A stretch of 64,000 nucleotides of DNA from NCBI RefSeq assembly GCF_000217915.1, contig NZ_AFOZ01000022.1:113666-177665 (forward strand). Direction: 5' to 3'. A model generated the notes under the pieces. It was not told where the DNA came from, searched no databases, and saw nothing but the letters and a program-made list of their open reading frames with translations. A program made the position numbers and the translations under genes. The first letter of the stretch is position 1. Each line of letters starts with the position of its first letter. The stretch comes from Shewanella sp. HN-41 (GTDB lineage Bacteria > Pseudomonadota > Gammaproteobacteria > Enterobacterales > Shewanellaceae). Positions 29,687-42,425 of the stretch are shown here, piece after piece.

Positions 29687-30691
29687 TTATGTTGGTTTTA
29701 TCATTTCAAAGTGCTGATAAGCGCGCGCCGTAGCGATTCGACCACGGGGCGTTCGCTGAATAAATCCCTGCTGAATAAGGAAAGGTTCTAGTACATCTTC
29801 AATGGTTTCACGCTCTTCACCAATGGCGGCGGCTAAGTTATCTAACCCCACAGGACCGCCCATAAATTTATCGATAATGGCCAGTAACAGTTTACGGTCC
29901 ATATAATCGAAACCTTCGTTATCCACGTCTAACAAATCCAATGCTTGTTCTGCCACATATTGAGTCACAGCACCATCATGTTGTACCTCGGCATAATCCC
30001 GAACTCGGCGAAGTAGACGATTGGCAATCCTAGGAGTCCCACGGGATCGTTTAGCGATCTCCAGCGCCCCTTCTTTATCAATTTCCAATCCCATCACCTG
30101 TGCAGAGCGCGCCACAATCGTGCTGAGGTCTTTAATATTATAGAATTCTAATCGCAGTGGAATACCAAAGCGTGCCCGCAGTGGCGAGGTCAAAGCACCG
30201 GCGCGGGTGGTGGCGCCCACTAAGGTAAAGGGGGGCAAATCCAACTTGATAGAACGCGCCGCAGGCCCCTCACCTATCATGATATCCAATTGATAGTCTT
30301 CCATTGCCGGATATAAGATTTCTTCCACTACGGGACTTAAGCGATGGATCTCATCGATAAATAGCACATCACCGGATTCGAGATTGGTAAGTAGCGCCGC
30401 CAGATCTCCCGCCTTTTCAAGCACTGGACCCGAGGTCGACTTGATATTCACTCCCATTTCATTGGCGACAATCATTGCCAAGGTAGTTTTTCCGAGTCCC
30501 GGTGGGCCGTAGATCAACATATGATCTAAGGCTTCGTTACGATTCTTCGCCGCTTGAATAAAGACCTTCAGCTGTGCCCGAGTGTCATCCTGCCCCGTGT
30601 ACTCATCGAGCAATTTAGGTCGCATAGCCCTATCGATAACATCATCTTGCGCTTGTAACTGTGGCTGGATCAGTCTATCTGCCTCAATCAT
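29687..30691 (-). CDS. ruvB: Holliday junction branch migration ATPase RuvB
   Basis: This 334-residue AAA+ motor forms hexamers that drive branch migration with RuvA. Walker A is [15 protein letters not shown], Walker B is [12 protein letters not shown], and sensor 1 is [20 protein letters not shown]. The C-terminal winged helix ends [16 protein letters not shown]. It follows ruvA by 61 bp in the ruvC-ruvA-ruvB order. Confidence 0.98.
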   Translation of the reverse strand: MIEADRLIQPQLQAQDDVIDRAMRPKLLDEYTGQDDTRAQLKVFIQAAKNRNEALDHMLIYGPPGLGKTTLAMIVANEMGVNIKSTSGPVLEKAGDLAALLTNLESGDVLFIDEIHRLSPVVEEILYPAMEDYQLDIMIGEGPAARSIKLDLPPFTLVGATTRAGALTSPLRARFGIPLRLEFYNIKDLSTIVARSAQVMGLEIDKEGALEIAKRSRGTPRIANRLLRRVRDYAEVQHDGAVTQYVAEQALDLLDVDNEGFDYMDRKLLLAIIDKFMGGPVGLDNLAAAIGEERETIEDVLEPFLIQQGFIQRTPRGRIATARAYQHFEMIKPT

Positions 30692-30752
30692 CTACATTTT
30701 CCTATTACCAGATCGACAATATGGCGGTTGTGAAACCCAATGACATACCTCA

Positions 30753-31370
30753 TCAAAGCATCGACTTTAGTGCAGCCTTAATCAGGGTCTCTGAATCCAT
30801 GCCCTCTTGATAGGCTGCAGCAACGGATTTACTCGCCTGCACAGGTTTATAACCCAGTGAAATTAAGGCTGAGATAGCGTCTTCTTCTGCACTATTTACC
30901 GTGGGTGCAGGAGAATAATTCGACTGCAGCACAAATTCCCGTTCAGAACCAGCGGAGGCTTCCATCAAGCTCTTGAGCTTATCACGCATTTCCACTAATA
31001 AACGCTCGGCCGTCTTCTTACCTACTCCCGGTAATTTAACTAAGGTCACTATATCATCACGCTCAACACAACCGACAAACTCCGATGCCGTCATGCCAGA
31101 AAGAATAGTTAAGGCGAGTTTTGGCCCAACACCATTGGTCTTGATCAGTAAGCGAAATAATGCCCGTTCCTGCTTAGTGATAAAACCGTAAAGTAGCTGG
31201 GCATCCTCGCGCACCACAAAGTGGGTGTAGATCACAGCTTCATGGTTAATTTCAGGTAATTCGTAAAAACTGGTGAGGGGCATTTGTAACTCGTAACCCA
31301 CACCATTGACATCAATCAGTATTTCGGGTGCTTGTTTTTCAACTAACACGCCACGTAAACGACCTATCAT
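30753..31370 (-). CDS. ruvA: Holliday junction DNA helicase subunit RuvA
   Basis: This 205-residue protein binds four-way junctions as a tetramer and loads RuvB. The OB domain begins [20 protein letters not shown]. Helix-hairpin-helix motifs are present ([36 protein letters not shown]). The C-terminal RuvB-binding domain has [16 protein letters not shown]. The start at 31370 overlaps the ruvC stop by four bases (ATGA), which fixes it; the open frame extends 25 residues into ruvC. Confidence 0.97.
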   Translation of the reverse strand: MIGRLRGVLVEKQAPEILIDVNGVGYELQMPLTSFYELPEINHEAVIYTHFVVREDAQLLYGFITKQERALFRLLIKTNGVGPKLALTILSGMTASEFVGCVERDDIVTLVKLPGVGKKTAERLLVEMRDKLKSLMEASAGSEREFVLQSNYSPAPTVNSAEEDAISALISLGYKPVQASKSVAAAYQEGMDSETLIKAALKSML

Positions 31371-31888
31371 CTGTACCGTCCGTATGTTCTCGCCGTTGCT
31401 CGGCCACTTAATGCGATTAAACTCTGACTGGTGTGATAATGACACACTGCAACGCCAAGTGCATCGGCAGCGTCAGCCTGGGGTGCGGCGGGTAATTTCA
31501 GCAACTGCTGGATCATATGCTGCACTTGCTCTTTCTTCGCCCGTCCAGTCCCCACCACGGCACTTTTAATCTGAGTGGCACTGTATTCTGCCACGGGCAA
31601 ATTCGCCACGGTAGCAGCAACGATGGCAGCCCCCCTTGCCTGGCCCAGCTTTAACGCCGAATCGGCATTTTTTGCTAGAAACACCCGCTCGATGGCAAAT
31701 TCATCCGGTTGATATTGGCGGATAATTTCACTTATGCCATCAAAAATTTGCTTGAGTCTTTGGGGTAATTCTTCACCCGATGTACGAATACAACCACTGC
31801 CTAAATAAATCTGGTGTCGCCCCTGACACTGGATCACGCCGTAGCCTGTGATCCGTGAACCTGGGTCAACACCTAAAATAATTGCCAT
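31367..31888 (-). CDS. ruvC: Crossover junction endonuclease RuvC
   Basis: This 173-residue nuclease cuts Holliday junctions symmetrically. The acidic active-site residues are in [14 protein letters not shown] (Asp7), [15 protein letters not shown] (Glu66-type), and [11 protein letters not shown] (two Asp). Length is the same as E. coli RuvC. The ATG at 31888 gives the canonical N-terminus [11 protein letters not shown]. It is followed by overlapping ruvA and preceded by yebC 66 bp upstream, the order common in gammaproteobacteria. Confidence 0.97.
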   Translation of the reverse strand: MAIILGVDPGSRITGYGVIQCQGRHQIYLGSGCIRTSGEELPQRLKQIFDGISEIIRQYQPDEFAIERVFLAKNADSALKLGQARGAAIVAATVANLPVAEYSATQIKSAVVGTGRAKKEQVQHMIQQLLKLPAAPQADAADALGVAVCHYHTSQSLIALSGRATARTYGRYR

Positions 31889-31954
31889 TATGTGCCTTAT
31901 ATTGGACAGAAAAATGCCAAAGTGATCCAATGCTAACATGTCACACGATCGGGA

Positions 31955-32701
31955 TTAACCTAAGCTTGCCATGACCTCATCGGAAATCTCGGCATTGTGA
32001 TACACCTCTTGCACGTCATCATGCTCCTCGAGTGTATCGATAAGGCGCATAAATTTCTCCGCGGTTTCGGCATCAAGCTCAGCCTTGGTCGAAGCGATCA
32101 TCGAAATTTCCGCATTCTCACTGGTAAAACCCGCCCCATCGAGGGCATCTTTTACCGCGTAAAATTCATTAGGATCGGTAAACACATCGATAGCGCCATC
32201 ATCGTAGCTCACGACATCCTCGGCACCCGCCTCGAGGGCCGCATCCATCAGGGCATCTTCATCGGTTCCCGCCGCATAGGAAAGCACGCCGCGTTTCGTA
32301 AACAGATAAGACACTGAGCCATCGGTGCCTAAATTACCACCGGATTTACTAAAGGCATTACGCACACCACTGACGGTGCGATTGCGGTTATCCGTCATAG
32401 TTTCGACCATCACAGCGGTGCCACCAGGGCCATAACCTTCGTAGATAATAGTCTCGAGTTGCTGACCTTCTAGCTCACCGGCACCACGTTTAATCGCACG
32501 TTCCACCGTGTCTCGGGTCATATTGCCACCCAGCGCTTTATCGATGGCAACACGCAATCGTGGATTGGAATCGGGATCTGAGCCGCCTTCACGGGCGGCA
32601 ACCGTTAGCTCACGGATAAATTTGGTGAACAGCTTACCGCGTTTGGCATCCTGTGCCGCTTTGCGATGTTTAATATTGGCCCACTTACTATGACCTGCCA
32701 T
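31955..32701 (-). CDS. yebC: YebC/PmpR family regulatory protein (TACO1-like)
   Basis: This 248-residue protein has the family N-terminus [20 protein letters not shown] and the conserved [13 protein letters not shown] segment. The family is described as a transcription regulator (PmpR) or, more recently, as a ribosome-associated factor helping translation of proline stretches. It sits directly upstream of ruvC, the usual place. An RBS-like AGGAGAT precedes the ATG. Confidence 0.95.
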   Translation of the reverse strand: MAGHSKWANIKHRKAAQDAKRGKLFTKFIRELTVAAREGGSDPDSNPRLRVAIDKALGGNMTRDTVERAIKRGAGELEGQQLETIIYEGYGPGGTAVMVETMTDNRNRTVSGVRNAFSKSGGNLGTDGSVSYLFTKRGVLSYAAGTDEDALMDAALEAGAEDVVSYDDGAIDVFTDPNEFYAVKDALDGAGFTSENAEISMIASTKAELDAETAEKFMRLIDTLEEHDDVQEVYHNAEISDEVMASLG

Positions 32702-32832
32702 GGGAGATCTCCTTTAGTCATAGCCATTGCACATCTTATCAATAGCCGAATATCTTACTGACTGGCAAAGATCCCATTAGGCTTCGATAACACAAGATAT
32801 TGATAAGAAATGAAATGACAAGATGATAAAAC

Positions 32833-32858
32833 AAACCGAGGCCAGCGCCTCGGTTTTT
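32833..32858 (-). terminator. Terminator of aspS
   Basis: AAACCGAGGC (32833-32842) pairs with GCCTCGGTTT (32847-32856) around a CAGC loop. T-rich sequence follows on the minus strand. It lies about 20 bp after the aspS stop. Confidence 0.85.
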
Positions 32859-32876
32859 GAAACAACAAGCTAAAAA

Positions 32877-34655
32877 CTATGCTTCCGTTTTAACGGTTTT
32901 CTCTACTACCGCAATACCTAATTCAGCTAACTGCTGTGGATTAGCAAAACCTGGCGCATTGGTCAGCGGACAAGCGGCTGTGGTCGTTTTTGGGAAAGCC
33001 ATCACATCACGAATCGACGTCGCTTTGGTCATCAGCATGATGATGCGGTCTAAACCAAATGCTAAGCCCGCATGCGGCGGAGTACCGTAACGCAGCGCTT
33101 CTAACAGGAAGCCGAACTTCTCTTTGGCTTCTTCGTCGGTAATACCCAGAATACGGAATACCGCAGACTGCATTTCTTGATTGTGGATACGTACCGAGCC
33201 ACCACCTAATTCGCAGCCGTTTAATACCATATCGTAGGCATCTGAAACGCGATTTGCTGGATTAGCTTCCAGTTCTGCCGCCGTTACACCGCGTGGTGCA
33301 GTGAACGGATGGTGAACCGCATGGAAGCTACCGTTGATCTTCTCAAACATTGGGAAGTCAACCACCCACAGTGGACGCCACTCACCTTGCAGTAAGCTAA
33401 AATCTTCGCCCGCTTTAAGACGCAGTGCGCCCATAGACTCGGCAACCACAGTCGCTTGGTCAGCACCAAACAGGATAATATCGCCAGTTTGCGCGCCAGT
33501 GCGGCTCACAATTTCATTGACTATGCTTTCGTTTAAGAATTTCAGCACAGGTGATTGAATGCCCTCTAAGCCAAGGCTTAGGTCATTAATCTTCATCCAC
33601 GCTAAACCTTTAGCACCATAGATGCCAACAAACTTAGTGTAATCATCGATTTGCTTACGTGAAAGTGCAGCGCCACCTGGAATACGCAGTGCAGCAACTC
33701 GGCCTTCTTCATCGTTAGCAGGACCTGCGAATACCGCAAATTCGACTTCTTTCAATAAGTCAGCAACATCTACCAACTCTAATGGGTTACGTAAATCTGG
33801 CTTATCTGAACCGAAACGGCGCATCGCTTCGTTATAGGTCATGCGAGGGAACTCGCCGAGATCGACGTTCAGCATTTCAAGGAACAGACCGCGCATCATT
33901 TCTTCAGTCTTCGCCATCACTTGCTCAGACGTCATAAATGAAGTTTCAATATCGATTTGGGTGAATTCTGGCTGACGGTCGGCACGTAAATCTTCGTCGC
34001 GGAAGCATTTAACGATTTGATAGTAACGATCGAAACCTGACATCATCAGCAACTGTTTAAATAGTTGTGGTGACTGTGGCAAAGCAAAGAACTGACCTTT
34101 GTAGGTGCGGCTCGGGACTAAATAATCGCGGGCGCCTTCTGGGGTCGCCTTAGTCAGGATCGGCGTTTCAATATCTAAGAAGCCGTTTGAGTCCAGGAAA
34201 CGACGCACAGCGCTCGTCACCTTAGCACGGAACATCAAACGCTGCGCCATTTCTGGGCGACGTAAATCTAAATAACGGTACTTAAGACGTTGCTCTTCAC
34301 TGTTGTTCTGATAATTATCCATGCTCAGTGGCAGTGGATCGGCAGCATTGATAATCGTCAAGGCCGTACCTAAGACTTCAATCTCACCCGTCTTCATTTG
34401 ACCATTGACTTGGCTGTCAGGACGGGCACGAACGAGACCTTTTACCTGAACACAAAACTCGGCGCGCAGCGTGCTAGCGACAGCGAACACCTCTGGCAAG
34501 TCTGGATCATAAACCACTTGGACCAGACCTTCTCTGTCTCTTAAATCTAAAAAGACAACGCCACCCAAATCACGGCTACGATTAACCCAACCTACCAAGG
34601 TAACTTCTTGTCCAACGTGAGACTTATTGACGTCTCCACAATAATGACTGCGCAT
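32877..34655 (-). CDS. aspS: Aspartate--tRNA ligase
   Basis: This 592-residue bacterial-type class IIb synthetase has an OB-fold anticodon domain (about 1-105, [23 protein letters not shown]), the catalytic core with motif 2 ([21 protein letters not shown]), a bacterial insertion domain (about 290-420), and motif 3 ([13 protein letters not shown]). Length is close to E. coli AspRS (590). Whether it is discriminating cannot be judged, but asnS in the same window makes an indirect Asn-tRNA route less needed. Confidence 0.98.
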   Translation of the reverse strand: MRSHYCGDVNKSHVGQEVTLVGWVNRSRDLGGVVFLDLRDREGLVQVVYDPDLPEVFAVASTLRAEFCVQVKGLVRARPDSQVNGQMKTGEIEVLGTALTIINAADPLPLSMDNYQNNSEEQRLKYRYLDLRRPEMAQRLMFRAKVTSAVRRFLDSNGFLDIETPILTKATPEGARDYLVPSRTYKGQFFALPQSPQLFKQLLMMSGFDRYYQIVKCFRDEDLRADRQPEFTQIDIETSFMTSEQVMAKTEEMMRGLFLEMLNVDLGEFPRMTYNEAMRRFGSDKPDLRNPLELVDVADLLKEVEFAVFAGPANDEEGRVAALRIPGGAALSRKQIDDYTKFVGIYGAKGLAWMKINDLSLGLEGIQSPVLKFLNESIVNEIVSRTGAQTGDIILFGADQATVVAESMGALRLKAGEDFSLLQGEWRPLWVVDFPMFEKINGSFHAVHHPFTAPRGVTAAELEANPANRVSDAYDMVLNGCELGGGSVRIHNQEMQSAVFRILGITDEEAKEKFGFLLEALRYGTPPHAGLAFGLDRIIMLMTKATSIRDVMAFPKTTTAACPLTNAPGFANPQQLAELGIAVVEKTVKTEA

Positions 34656-34748
34656 CTAACTCTATCCTTTATCCGGAAACCGGTGCTTTGGAAATAATCA
34701 AAACGAGATAAAAGCGGCATTATAGTCAAATAATGCCGATTACCAAAG

Positions 34749-34773
34749 TACTTCACTCTTAGGCGGTGAAGTA
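34749..34773. other. Hairpin in the aspS upstream region
   Basis: TACTTCAC (34749-34756) pairs perfectly with GTGAAGTA (34766-34773), with a nine-base loop. It lies between the GGDEF gene stop at 34840 and the aspS start. It has no clear T run, so whether it terminates the GGDEF gene is uncertain. Confidence 0.4.
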
Positions 34774-34839
34774 TCAAACAGTTTTACGCCCTTGACTAGT
34801 AGCGAACGCACTGTCGACGAATAAGCGTTCAAAAAAACA

Positions 34840-37653
34840 TCAGCCGAGGCGATAGCAACGTCCGCCCGCACTTTTGGCCTGATACATTAACTGATCAGCC
34901 TTTTTCAACAATCCGATAGCAGTATCGCCATCACGGGGATAGATCACCACGCCTATGCTAACGGCAATGTCAACATTGACCCCTTCTATGGTGAAGGGAC
35001 TTGAGAGTGACTGCAGAATATTATCAGCAACTTGGGTAGCCGCATCGAGATCTTGCACACGATTTAGTAGGATCACAAACTCATCGCCACCAAAACGCGC
35101 AACCGTATCAGAGCCGCGTACCGCCTTGCTCAACAAATGCGCGACTCGCACTAACAGCTCATCCCCAATTGGGTGTCCGTAATGATCATTGACCAGCTTA
35201 AATCCATCCAAATCGACAAATAACAGGGCGAAATGGATCTGTTCCCTTTGGTGTGATAACAATGCCTGGGATAAACGATCATCGAGTAAGGCACGGTTAG
35301 GTAACTGAGTTAGTGCATCGTGGCTCGCAACATACCGCAGGCGCTTTTCCGCCGCAAGACGACGGGTAATTTCAAGGTTGAGCCTTCGATTAACAGCCAA
35401 CACCGCAACCATTACGACAGATAATGCCAACACCCCGAAGAGTAAATAGCGCAACCATTTTACATATTGGCTGTTATCAGTCTCCACTGCGAAAGACACC
35501 CAATGGGAGTAGATCTGTTGCTGGCGCCTGGCATCGATCTGCGCAAGCACTTTATTAATAAGTGGCACTAATGGCTTAAACTTAGGGTAAACACCAATGT
35601 GGCTGTGCTGATCGGCTAAGTCACTCAGAAGTGACATCTTAAGTGAAGGGTATTGGCCCGCTTTAAGCTCAGAGGCCAAGGCCACGACTTTATCGATAAA
35701 CACATCGGCATGACCATTTGCCACGGCGGCAAGCCCAGCTTGAGTATCAGAGACAAGCACAAGTTTAAGTGAAGGCTGCAGCGCCATAAGTTGGGCGACA
35801 AGGTGATAGCCCTCCACCACTGCAACCCTTTGTCCTGCTAATTGGGCAATATTAAAAACTGACACTTGTTCTAGTTGGGACACTAGCCCCCAAGGTGATG
35901 GCCAATAGGCATCACTGAAGGCCAATCTTTGTTGACGCTCCGCGGTTTGAGCCACACTGCCCGCCATGGCTATCTCACCCTTCTGCAGAGCCTGAATTAG
36001 ACCATGCCAATCATTGAAGGCGACGGCAGTCAGCTTAAGCGCTAATTGTTCTTGCAACAGCTTGGCCACATCACTATTGATCCCTGCAAAGCCCCCCACC
36101 TCATCGGTAAATTCCATAGGAGACCATTGCTTGAGATAACCTATTTTGACTTCCCCAAGCCCTTCGATGTAAGCGCGTTCGGCAGGGGTTAAGGTGATGC
36201 GACTATGGGTAGCTTCATTGAAAATATGATCTTTGGGATTGAGCATCCATTTTTGCTCAATATTGGCAAACTCTTGGGAACTGATGCTGCTAAAACCATT
36301 TGCTATCCGCTGAATCAGCCCAGGATCATCACTGCGCGCTAACACATAGGTATTGGTCGAGAACTCGAGATCGGGATATTGATAAAATTCGGACCATCCT
36401 TTGTTGAGCAGCAAATAATGCGAAGTCCAAGCGCCCGCAGCCACAAATCCAACAATTTCGCCTGCCCTCGCTCCCGCGATCATCGCATCCATAGTGTCAT
36501 AATAACGTAATGACACCTCTGGCAAGGATTTCCTCAGGGCGACAAGGTAAGGTGACGTCGGCACAACCCCTATGCGTTTGCCCTTTAACTGGCGTAAATC
36601 CGCTAATTGCTGTTGATAGAGGAATAAACGGCTCTTCACCGTGTAGAGTTGCCATGCACGACTGAGCCCCGTTTTAAGCTCATCACTTTCAGGATAACCA
36701 ATGTGTGCATCGGCCAAGCCTTGGCGGACATCATTCACGCTGGCATTCATATCACCGGGGATAAAATCAATATCGATACCGGTTTTTTCAGACCACAATT
36801 GCCACATGTCGACATATAAACCGTGGGGTAAACCATCAACACCGAGATCCACAAAGGGCTCGACGCCAAGCTGCATCGCGATCACTAGTCCGTTTTTCTG
36901 ACTATGATAGCCAAGCCAGCGACGTTCAGTCTGCTGGATAAAATGAGGATCTAACGTCGTAAAACCCTGGCTAATCTTATCGAGCAGGGCTTTATTACCT
37001 TTGAGCACGGCAGGAACAAACTGCATCGCTTTAATTTCGAGCCGTGCAGTAATAGGGAAGTTGGCCGAAATATCTTGGGATGACGAAGGGTCTTTCAAGT
37101 ATCCCTCAAGCCCTGCAAATACCACAGTCTCACCCGATGAGACACCCGCGAGCAGTTTTTCACGACTTTCATAACGTTTAAAGACTAACTTTGGCTCGAG
37201 TCGGTGCAATTCCGCTTCGTGGGAAGAGCCTGCGACCACCCCAATTTGATAGGGAACCAGCTCCTTGATCGATTTCTTACCCTGCAAGGATTTGTGCAAA
37301 TATAAATAAGTCCTCACATCAGCAATCGGGATGGCAAAATCAAATATCGCTTCACGTTCAGGGGTTTTCCCCATGCCTAAATGGACTTGGGCTTTGCCTT
37401 GCTGCAGTTGTTCGAGTGATTCATGCCAATGGCGCGCAACAAAGACGACGTCAGTATGGGTCTGCTTAGCCCATTCTTTCCAGAGATCCACTAATAAACC
37501 AGTAGGCTCACCGTCACTATCGACATACTGATAGGGAAAGCTATCTTCTCCCATTACCACCACAAGTGGCATAGATGACGCATTACTGGCCTGTCCAGCC
37601 ATGCTCCAAAAACAGCAACACAAGATCACAATTAAATGGATCACTAACTTCAA
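34840..37653 (-). CDS. Diguanylate cyclase with three periplasmic solute-binding domains
   Basis: This 937-residue membrane protein begins with a signal/anchor segment (LVIHLIVILCCCFW). Three tandem SBP_bac_3-like domains follow: about 30-250, 255-480 and 500-725. A membrane helix is at about 735-757 (WLRYLLFGVLALSVVMVAVLA). The GGDEF domain has an intact motif at 855-859 (ARFGGDEFVILL) and an inhibitory RxxD (RGSD) five residues before it. It should make cyclic-di-GMP in response to periplasmic ligands. The start is TTG at 37653, supported by AGGGA seven bases upstream. Ligands unknown. Confidence 0.92.
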   Translation of the reverse strand: MKLVIHLIVILCCCFWSMAGQASNASSMPLVVVMGEDSFPYQYVDSDGEPTGLLVDLWKEWAKQTHTDVVFVARHWHESLEQLQQGKAQVHLGMGKTPEREAIFDFAIPIADVRTYLYLHKSLQGKKSIKELVPYQIGVVAGSSHEAELHRLEPKLVFKRYESREKLLAGVSSGETVVFAGLEGYLKDPSSSQDISANFPITARLEIKAMQFVPAVLKGNKALLDKISQGFTTLDPHFIQQTERRWLGYHSQKNGLVIAMQLGVEPFVDLGVDGLPHGLYVDMWQLWSEKTGIDIDFIPGDMNASVNDVRQGLADAHIGYPESDELKTGLSRAWQLYTVKSRLFLYQQQLADLRQLKGKRIGVVPTSPYLVALRKSLPEVSLRYYDTMDAMIAGARAGEIVGFVAAGAWTSHYLLLNKGWSEFYQYPDLEFSTNTYVLARSDDPGLIQRIANGFSSISSQEFANIEQKWMLNPKDHIFNEATHSRITLTPAERAYIEGLGEVKIGYLKQWSPMEFTDEVGGFAGINSDVAKLLQEQLALKLTAVAFNDWHGLIQALQKGEIAMAGSVAQTAERQQRLAFSDAYWPSPWGLVSQLEQVSVFNIAQLAGQRVAVVEGYHLVAQLMALQPSLKLVLVSDTQAGLAAVANGHADVFIDKVVALASELKAGQYPSLKMSLLSDLADQHSHIGVYPKFKPLVPLINKVLAQIDARRQQQIYSHWVSFAVETDNSQYVKWLRYLLFGVLALSVVMVAVLAVNRRLNLEITRRLAAEKRLRYVASHDALTQLPNRALLDDRLSQALLSHQREQIHFALLFVDLDGFKLVNDHYGHPIGDELLVRVAHLLSKAVRGSDTVARFGGDEFVILLNRVQDLDAATQVADNILQSLSSPFTIEGVNVDIAVSIGVVIYPRDGDTAIGLLKKADQLMYQAKSAGGRCYRLG

Positions 37654-37796
37654 GTTGGGTCCCTAGTACCTGATGTACATGTAGCAATTTTGTTATCCGT
37701 GGCATATTAGACAAAAATTTATCACAAATTACTAGCCTGAGACTTGCTGCTAATCAATGGGATTCGTTAAAATGCCGGGTTGAATTTCCGAGATAA

Positions 37797-39523
<1,727 letters not shown>

Positions 39524-39568
39524 CGGATAAACCATGGTTTTTTATGACAGTTGCAGACCCCATTGCCT

Positions 39569-41413
39569 ATGCTAAAAACCACCTTAACCACTAGCCTACT
39601 TAGCTTTTGCTTACTGTCGACTGCTGCGGTATATGCCGCGCCAAGCCCAGTACCACTGCTAGTAGAACAATGTCTGCGATTGCCCAGTATCGATCTGACA
39701 AGCGCCTTTGCCATTCTCAAGGCTCGCAAAGTTGGGACTTTAGCATCTGAGACACCACAGGAATTGTCACTGGCAGAGCAAGCCCTAGTGTTAGAACAAC
39801 AGACCATAGGACTGAATAATGTCAATGACAGGTTGAAGTATTACCGCGGCTTCAACCTCTCTGCCGAGGAACGACAGGGGCTATTGCAATGTCAGTTACA
39901 CTTAGCCGATACGCTCAGCCAATTGTTGAACCAGACTAAATTTAGGCAACTTTCCGATGCATTAAGCCAAGGTAATAGCGAGCAAATATTACTGAGTTCA
40001 CAATTTAAGTCATTGTTAGATCAACATTGGGAGCTTAGCGATAAAGCCAAACTGCACACAGCCCAAGCGAGTATTCGACGGGGATTGGCAAGCCAGCAAC
40101 TGAGTCTCGATATTCAAAATGTTCAATGTCGGCTCCCCAGTGAAACGCGGTACAGCACAGGGGAAATCGACTTAGATGAGCAAACAAACGAGCCTAAGAG
40201 TGAGTCGTTTTCAGGCACCATTGCCCATTATCTGCTGAAACAAACCGATCCACAGTGCCGCCAAACCGTGTGGCAGGCCTACCAAGGCCGGGCGAGCGAA
40301 TATAATCAGACAGCACTACGCCGCATCGCCGCTCTATGGCAAGAAGCCGCGACGGCCGCAGGTTTTAACGATTACGCCAGTTTACGTTTGAATACGCAGC
40401 AGCTCTCTTCCCCCGCATTAGTTAAAGCGTTTCTCGACAGCCAAACAGAGGCTATCAATGTTGCCCCTTGGGATCTTGGTCGACATCTGGCAACGCTCGA
40501 CACTGCCAATGGCCCAAGATTGTCGACTCAGGCCATACTCACCCAAGGCTTTGCATATTTAGCCACTTTTGGGTTGGAGTTTGAGCCCTTGCTCCCTCAG
40601 CAACAGGGCTCGTTGCCAACACAGCAAATGGTTCGCGTCTACCACCAACAAAGATTATTGGGTGAGCTTTATATTTCCTTCGATGAAACACATCACCGCA
40701 ATACCCAACAAACACTGCGTCAAAGTGTCATCGGTCAGCAATTTGGTCAACAGGCCTTAGATCTCAAACCACAACTTGGCAGTTACAAAGACATTGAGCA
40801 ATTTACCCAAGCCATTGCCAAGGCCATCACCGCCCTTGCCCGGGGTAGCCACTTTTACCTCAATAATACCTTAGCTCCAACCATGGATAGCAATCATCTA
40901 CCTAGCCTATGGTTGGCCGAAGTGCTACGCCATCAGCTTTTTCCACAGTTTGCAGAACACTATCTTAATGAGCGGGAATATCTTGCCAAAGCCTATGAGA
41001 AACAATTAAAAGTCTTCCGTGCTAAGGTCGCTTTACATTTTTCCCAGACCTTTAGCACCCAAAGTTACCCCGATCTCAGTGCTGAATTCGAAAAGAGTTT
41101 TGGCCAACGTTGGCTGCAATCCAGCCATTATCAATATAGCTTCAATGCCATAGTCAATGAAGGACCACTCTATTACCAGTCCCTTTGGCAGTCAGCATTA
41201 GCACAGCTCGTCTATCAAACCACCTTGCGCACCCAAGATAAACCCGGCTTATTTCAGCTTATTGTGGTCAATGAGGACGCACTCACCTTGAGCGGCCAGT
41301 TAAGCGCTTGCCTTGGTGATCCCATCGATCCCGCGTCTCTCATTCAGAGAATGACCAGAGCCATAGGTGAAGGGAAAACCAAACGCAATAAGTCAGTGTT
41401 TTGCCAGCGGTAA
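39569..41413 (+). CDS. Secreted M3-peptidase-like protein lacking the zinc-binding motif
   Basis: The product is about 614 residues from the ATG at 39569 (a TTG at 39551 is possible). Residues 1-24 form a signal peptide (LLSFCLLSTAAVYA). The middle resembles the M3 oligopeptidase scaffold: YQGRASEYNQTALRRIAALW, AGFNDYASLRL and the LLGELYISFDE strand. At the place where M3 enzymes have FHEFGHALH there is QFTQAIAKAITALARG. No HExxH occurs anywhere. It is therefore likely a pseudo-peptidase, perhaps a binding protein. It lies between cmoB and a LysR gene; no partner is evident. Confidence 0.7.
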   Translation: MLKTTLTTSLLSFCLLSTAAVYAAPSPVPLLVEQCLRLPSIDLTSAFAILKARKVGTLASETPQELSLAEQALVLEQQTIGLNNVNDRLKYYRGFNLSAEERQGLLQCQLHLADTLSQLLNQTKFRQLSDALSQGNSEQILLSSQFKSLLDQHWELSDKAKLHTAQASIRRGLASQQLSLDIQNVQCRLPSETRYSTGEIDLDEQTNEPKSESFSGTIAHYLLKQTDPQCRQTVWQAYQGRASEYNQTALRRIAALWQEAATAAGFNDYASLRLNTQQLSSPALVKAFLDSQTEAINVAPWDLGRHLATLDTANGPRLSTQAILTQGFAYLATFGLEFEPLLPQQQGSLPTQQMVRVYHQQRLLGELYISFDETHHRNTQQTLRQSVIGQQFGQQALDLKPQLGSYKDIEQFTQAIAKAITALARGSHFYLNNTLAPTMDSNHLPSLWLAEVLRHQLFPQFAEHYLNEREYLAKAYEKQLKVFRAKVALHFSQTFSTQSYPDLSAEFEKSFGQRWLQSSHYQYSFNAIVNEGPLYYQSLWQSALAQLVYQTTLRTQDKPGLFQLIVVNEDALTLSGQLSACLGDPIDPASLIQRMTRAIGEGKTKRNKSVFCQR

Positions 41414-41488
41414 ATATGCAGATTTAATTGAAAAAATGATAATTACCCGCCACTATAAGCCCCTATCTATCGTTTTTTTGAGACAATT

Positions 41489-42391
41489 ATGACTCGGGCT
41501 AAATCTACCCTAGAACAGTGGCGTATTTTGCAAGCCGTCGTCGATTTTGGCGGGTATGCCCAAGCGGCAGAAAAACTTAACAAGAGCCAGTCATCCCTCA
41601 ATCATGCCGTGGCCAAATTGCAGCATCAGCTTGGGATAGAACTGCTCGAAGTCAGGGGACGTAAAGCCTATCTCACCCCGCAAGGTGAAGTGCTATTACG
41701 CCGTTCACGCCATGTGACCCAAGCCGTTAGCGAGTTAGAACAACTTGCCAGCAATCTTGAGCAGGGCTGGGAACCCACACTCACTATCGCCCGCGAAATT
41801 GTATATCCAATGGAGAGCCTAGTCTGCGCCCTCAATGATTTTCTTCCCCATAGTCGCGGTACTCGTATCATAGTGTTGGACTCTGTCATCACCGGAACCC
41901 AAGAGTTGATCCAACAGAATAAAGTGGATATTGCGATCTGTGCCGGTATTCCCCCCAAAGGCTATTTATCTGAGCCTTTGTGTGAACACGAACTTCACCT
42001 CGTTTGTCATCCAAGCCACCCACTCGCCGAAATAGGCAGCCTCGATGATGATAAACTTCTGGCGCAACACCTACAGCTCGTCATCAAAGATACAGGGGTG
42101 CAATCCAATATCGATATCGGCTGGCTTAAGGCTGAGCAGCGCTGGACTGTCTCCAATTTCCATGAGGCAAAAGTGATATTAAAGCAGGGAATTGGTTTTT
42201 GCTGGATACCTTCATTCCTAATTCAAGAGGAATTGGCCTCTGGTGGATTAGTCCGCTTGCATTTGCAGGGCAGCCAAAAACGCCGGATCATCTTGAGTCT
42301 AGTGATCCCCAATCGTGATCAACAGGGGCCAGCATCAAAATTACTCGCCGCATTGATCTTAAAGCACCACGGAATAACAACGGTGGAATGA
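41489..42391 (+). CDS. LysR-family transcriptional regulator
   Basis: The product is 300 residues. The N-terminal helix-turn-helix (about 5-65) reads QWRILQAVVDFGGYAQAAEK then SQSSLNHAVAKLQHQLG. A substrate-binding domain covers about 90-295. Unlike typical LysR genes it is not divergent from a target; it lies on the same strand after the M3-like gene, 75 bp away, and converges with the SprA-related gene. The effector and targets are unknown. Confidence 0.92.
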   Translation: MTRAKSTLEQWRILQAVVDFGGYAQAAEKLNKSQSSLNHAVAKLQHQLGIELLEVRGRKAYLTPQGEVLLRRSRHVTQAVSELEQLASNLEQGWEPTLTIAREIVYPMESLVCALNDFLPHSRGTRIIVLDSVITGTQELIQQNKVDIAICAGIPPKGYLSEPLCEHELHLVCHPSHPLAEIGSLDDDKLLAQHLQLVIKDTGVQSNIDIGWLKAEQRWTVSNFHEAKVILKQGIGFCWIPSFLIQEELASGGLVRLHLQGSQKRRIILSLVIPNRDQQGPASKLLAALILKHHGITTVE

Positions 42392-42425
42392 GGCTTAACC
42401 CGCTCAGTATGTCAGTATTTGAGCG

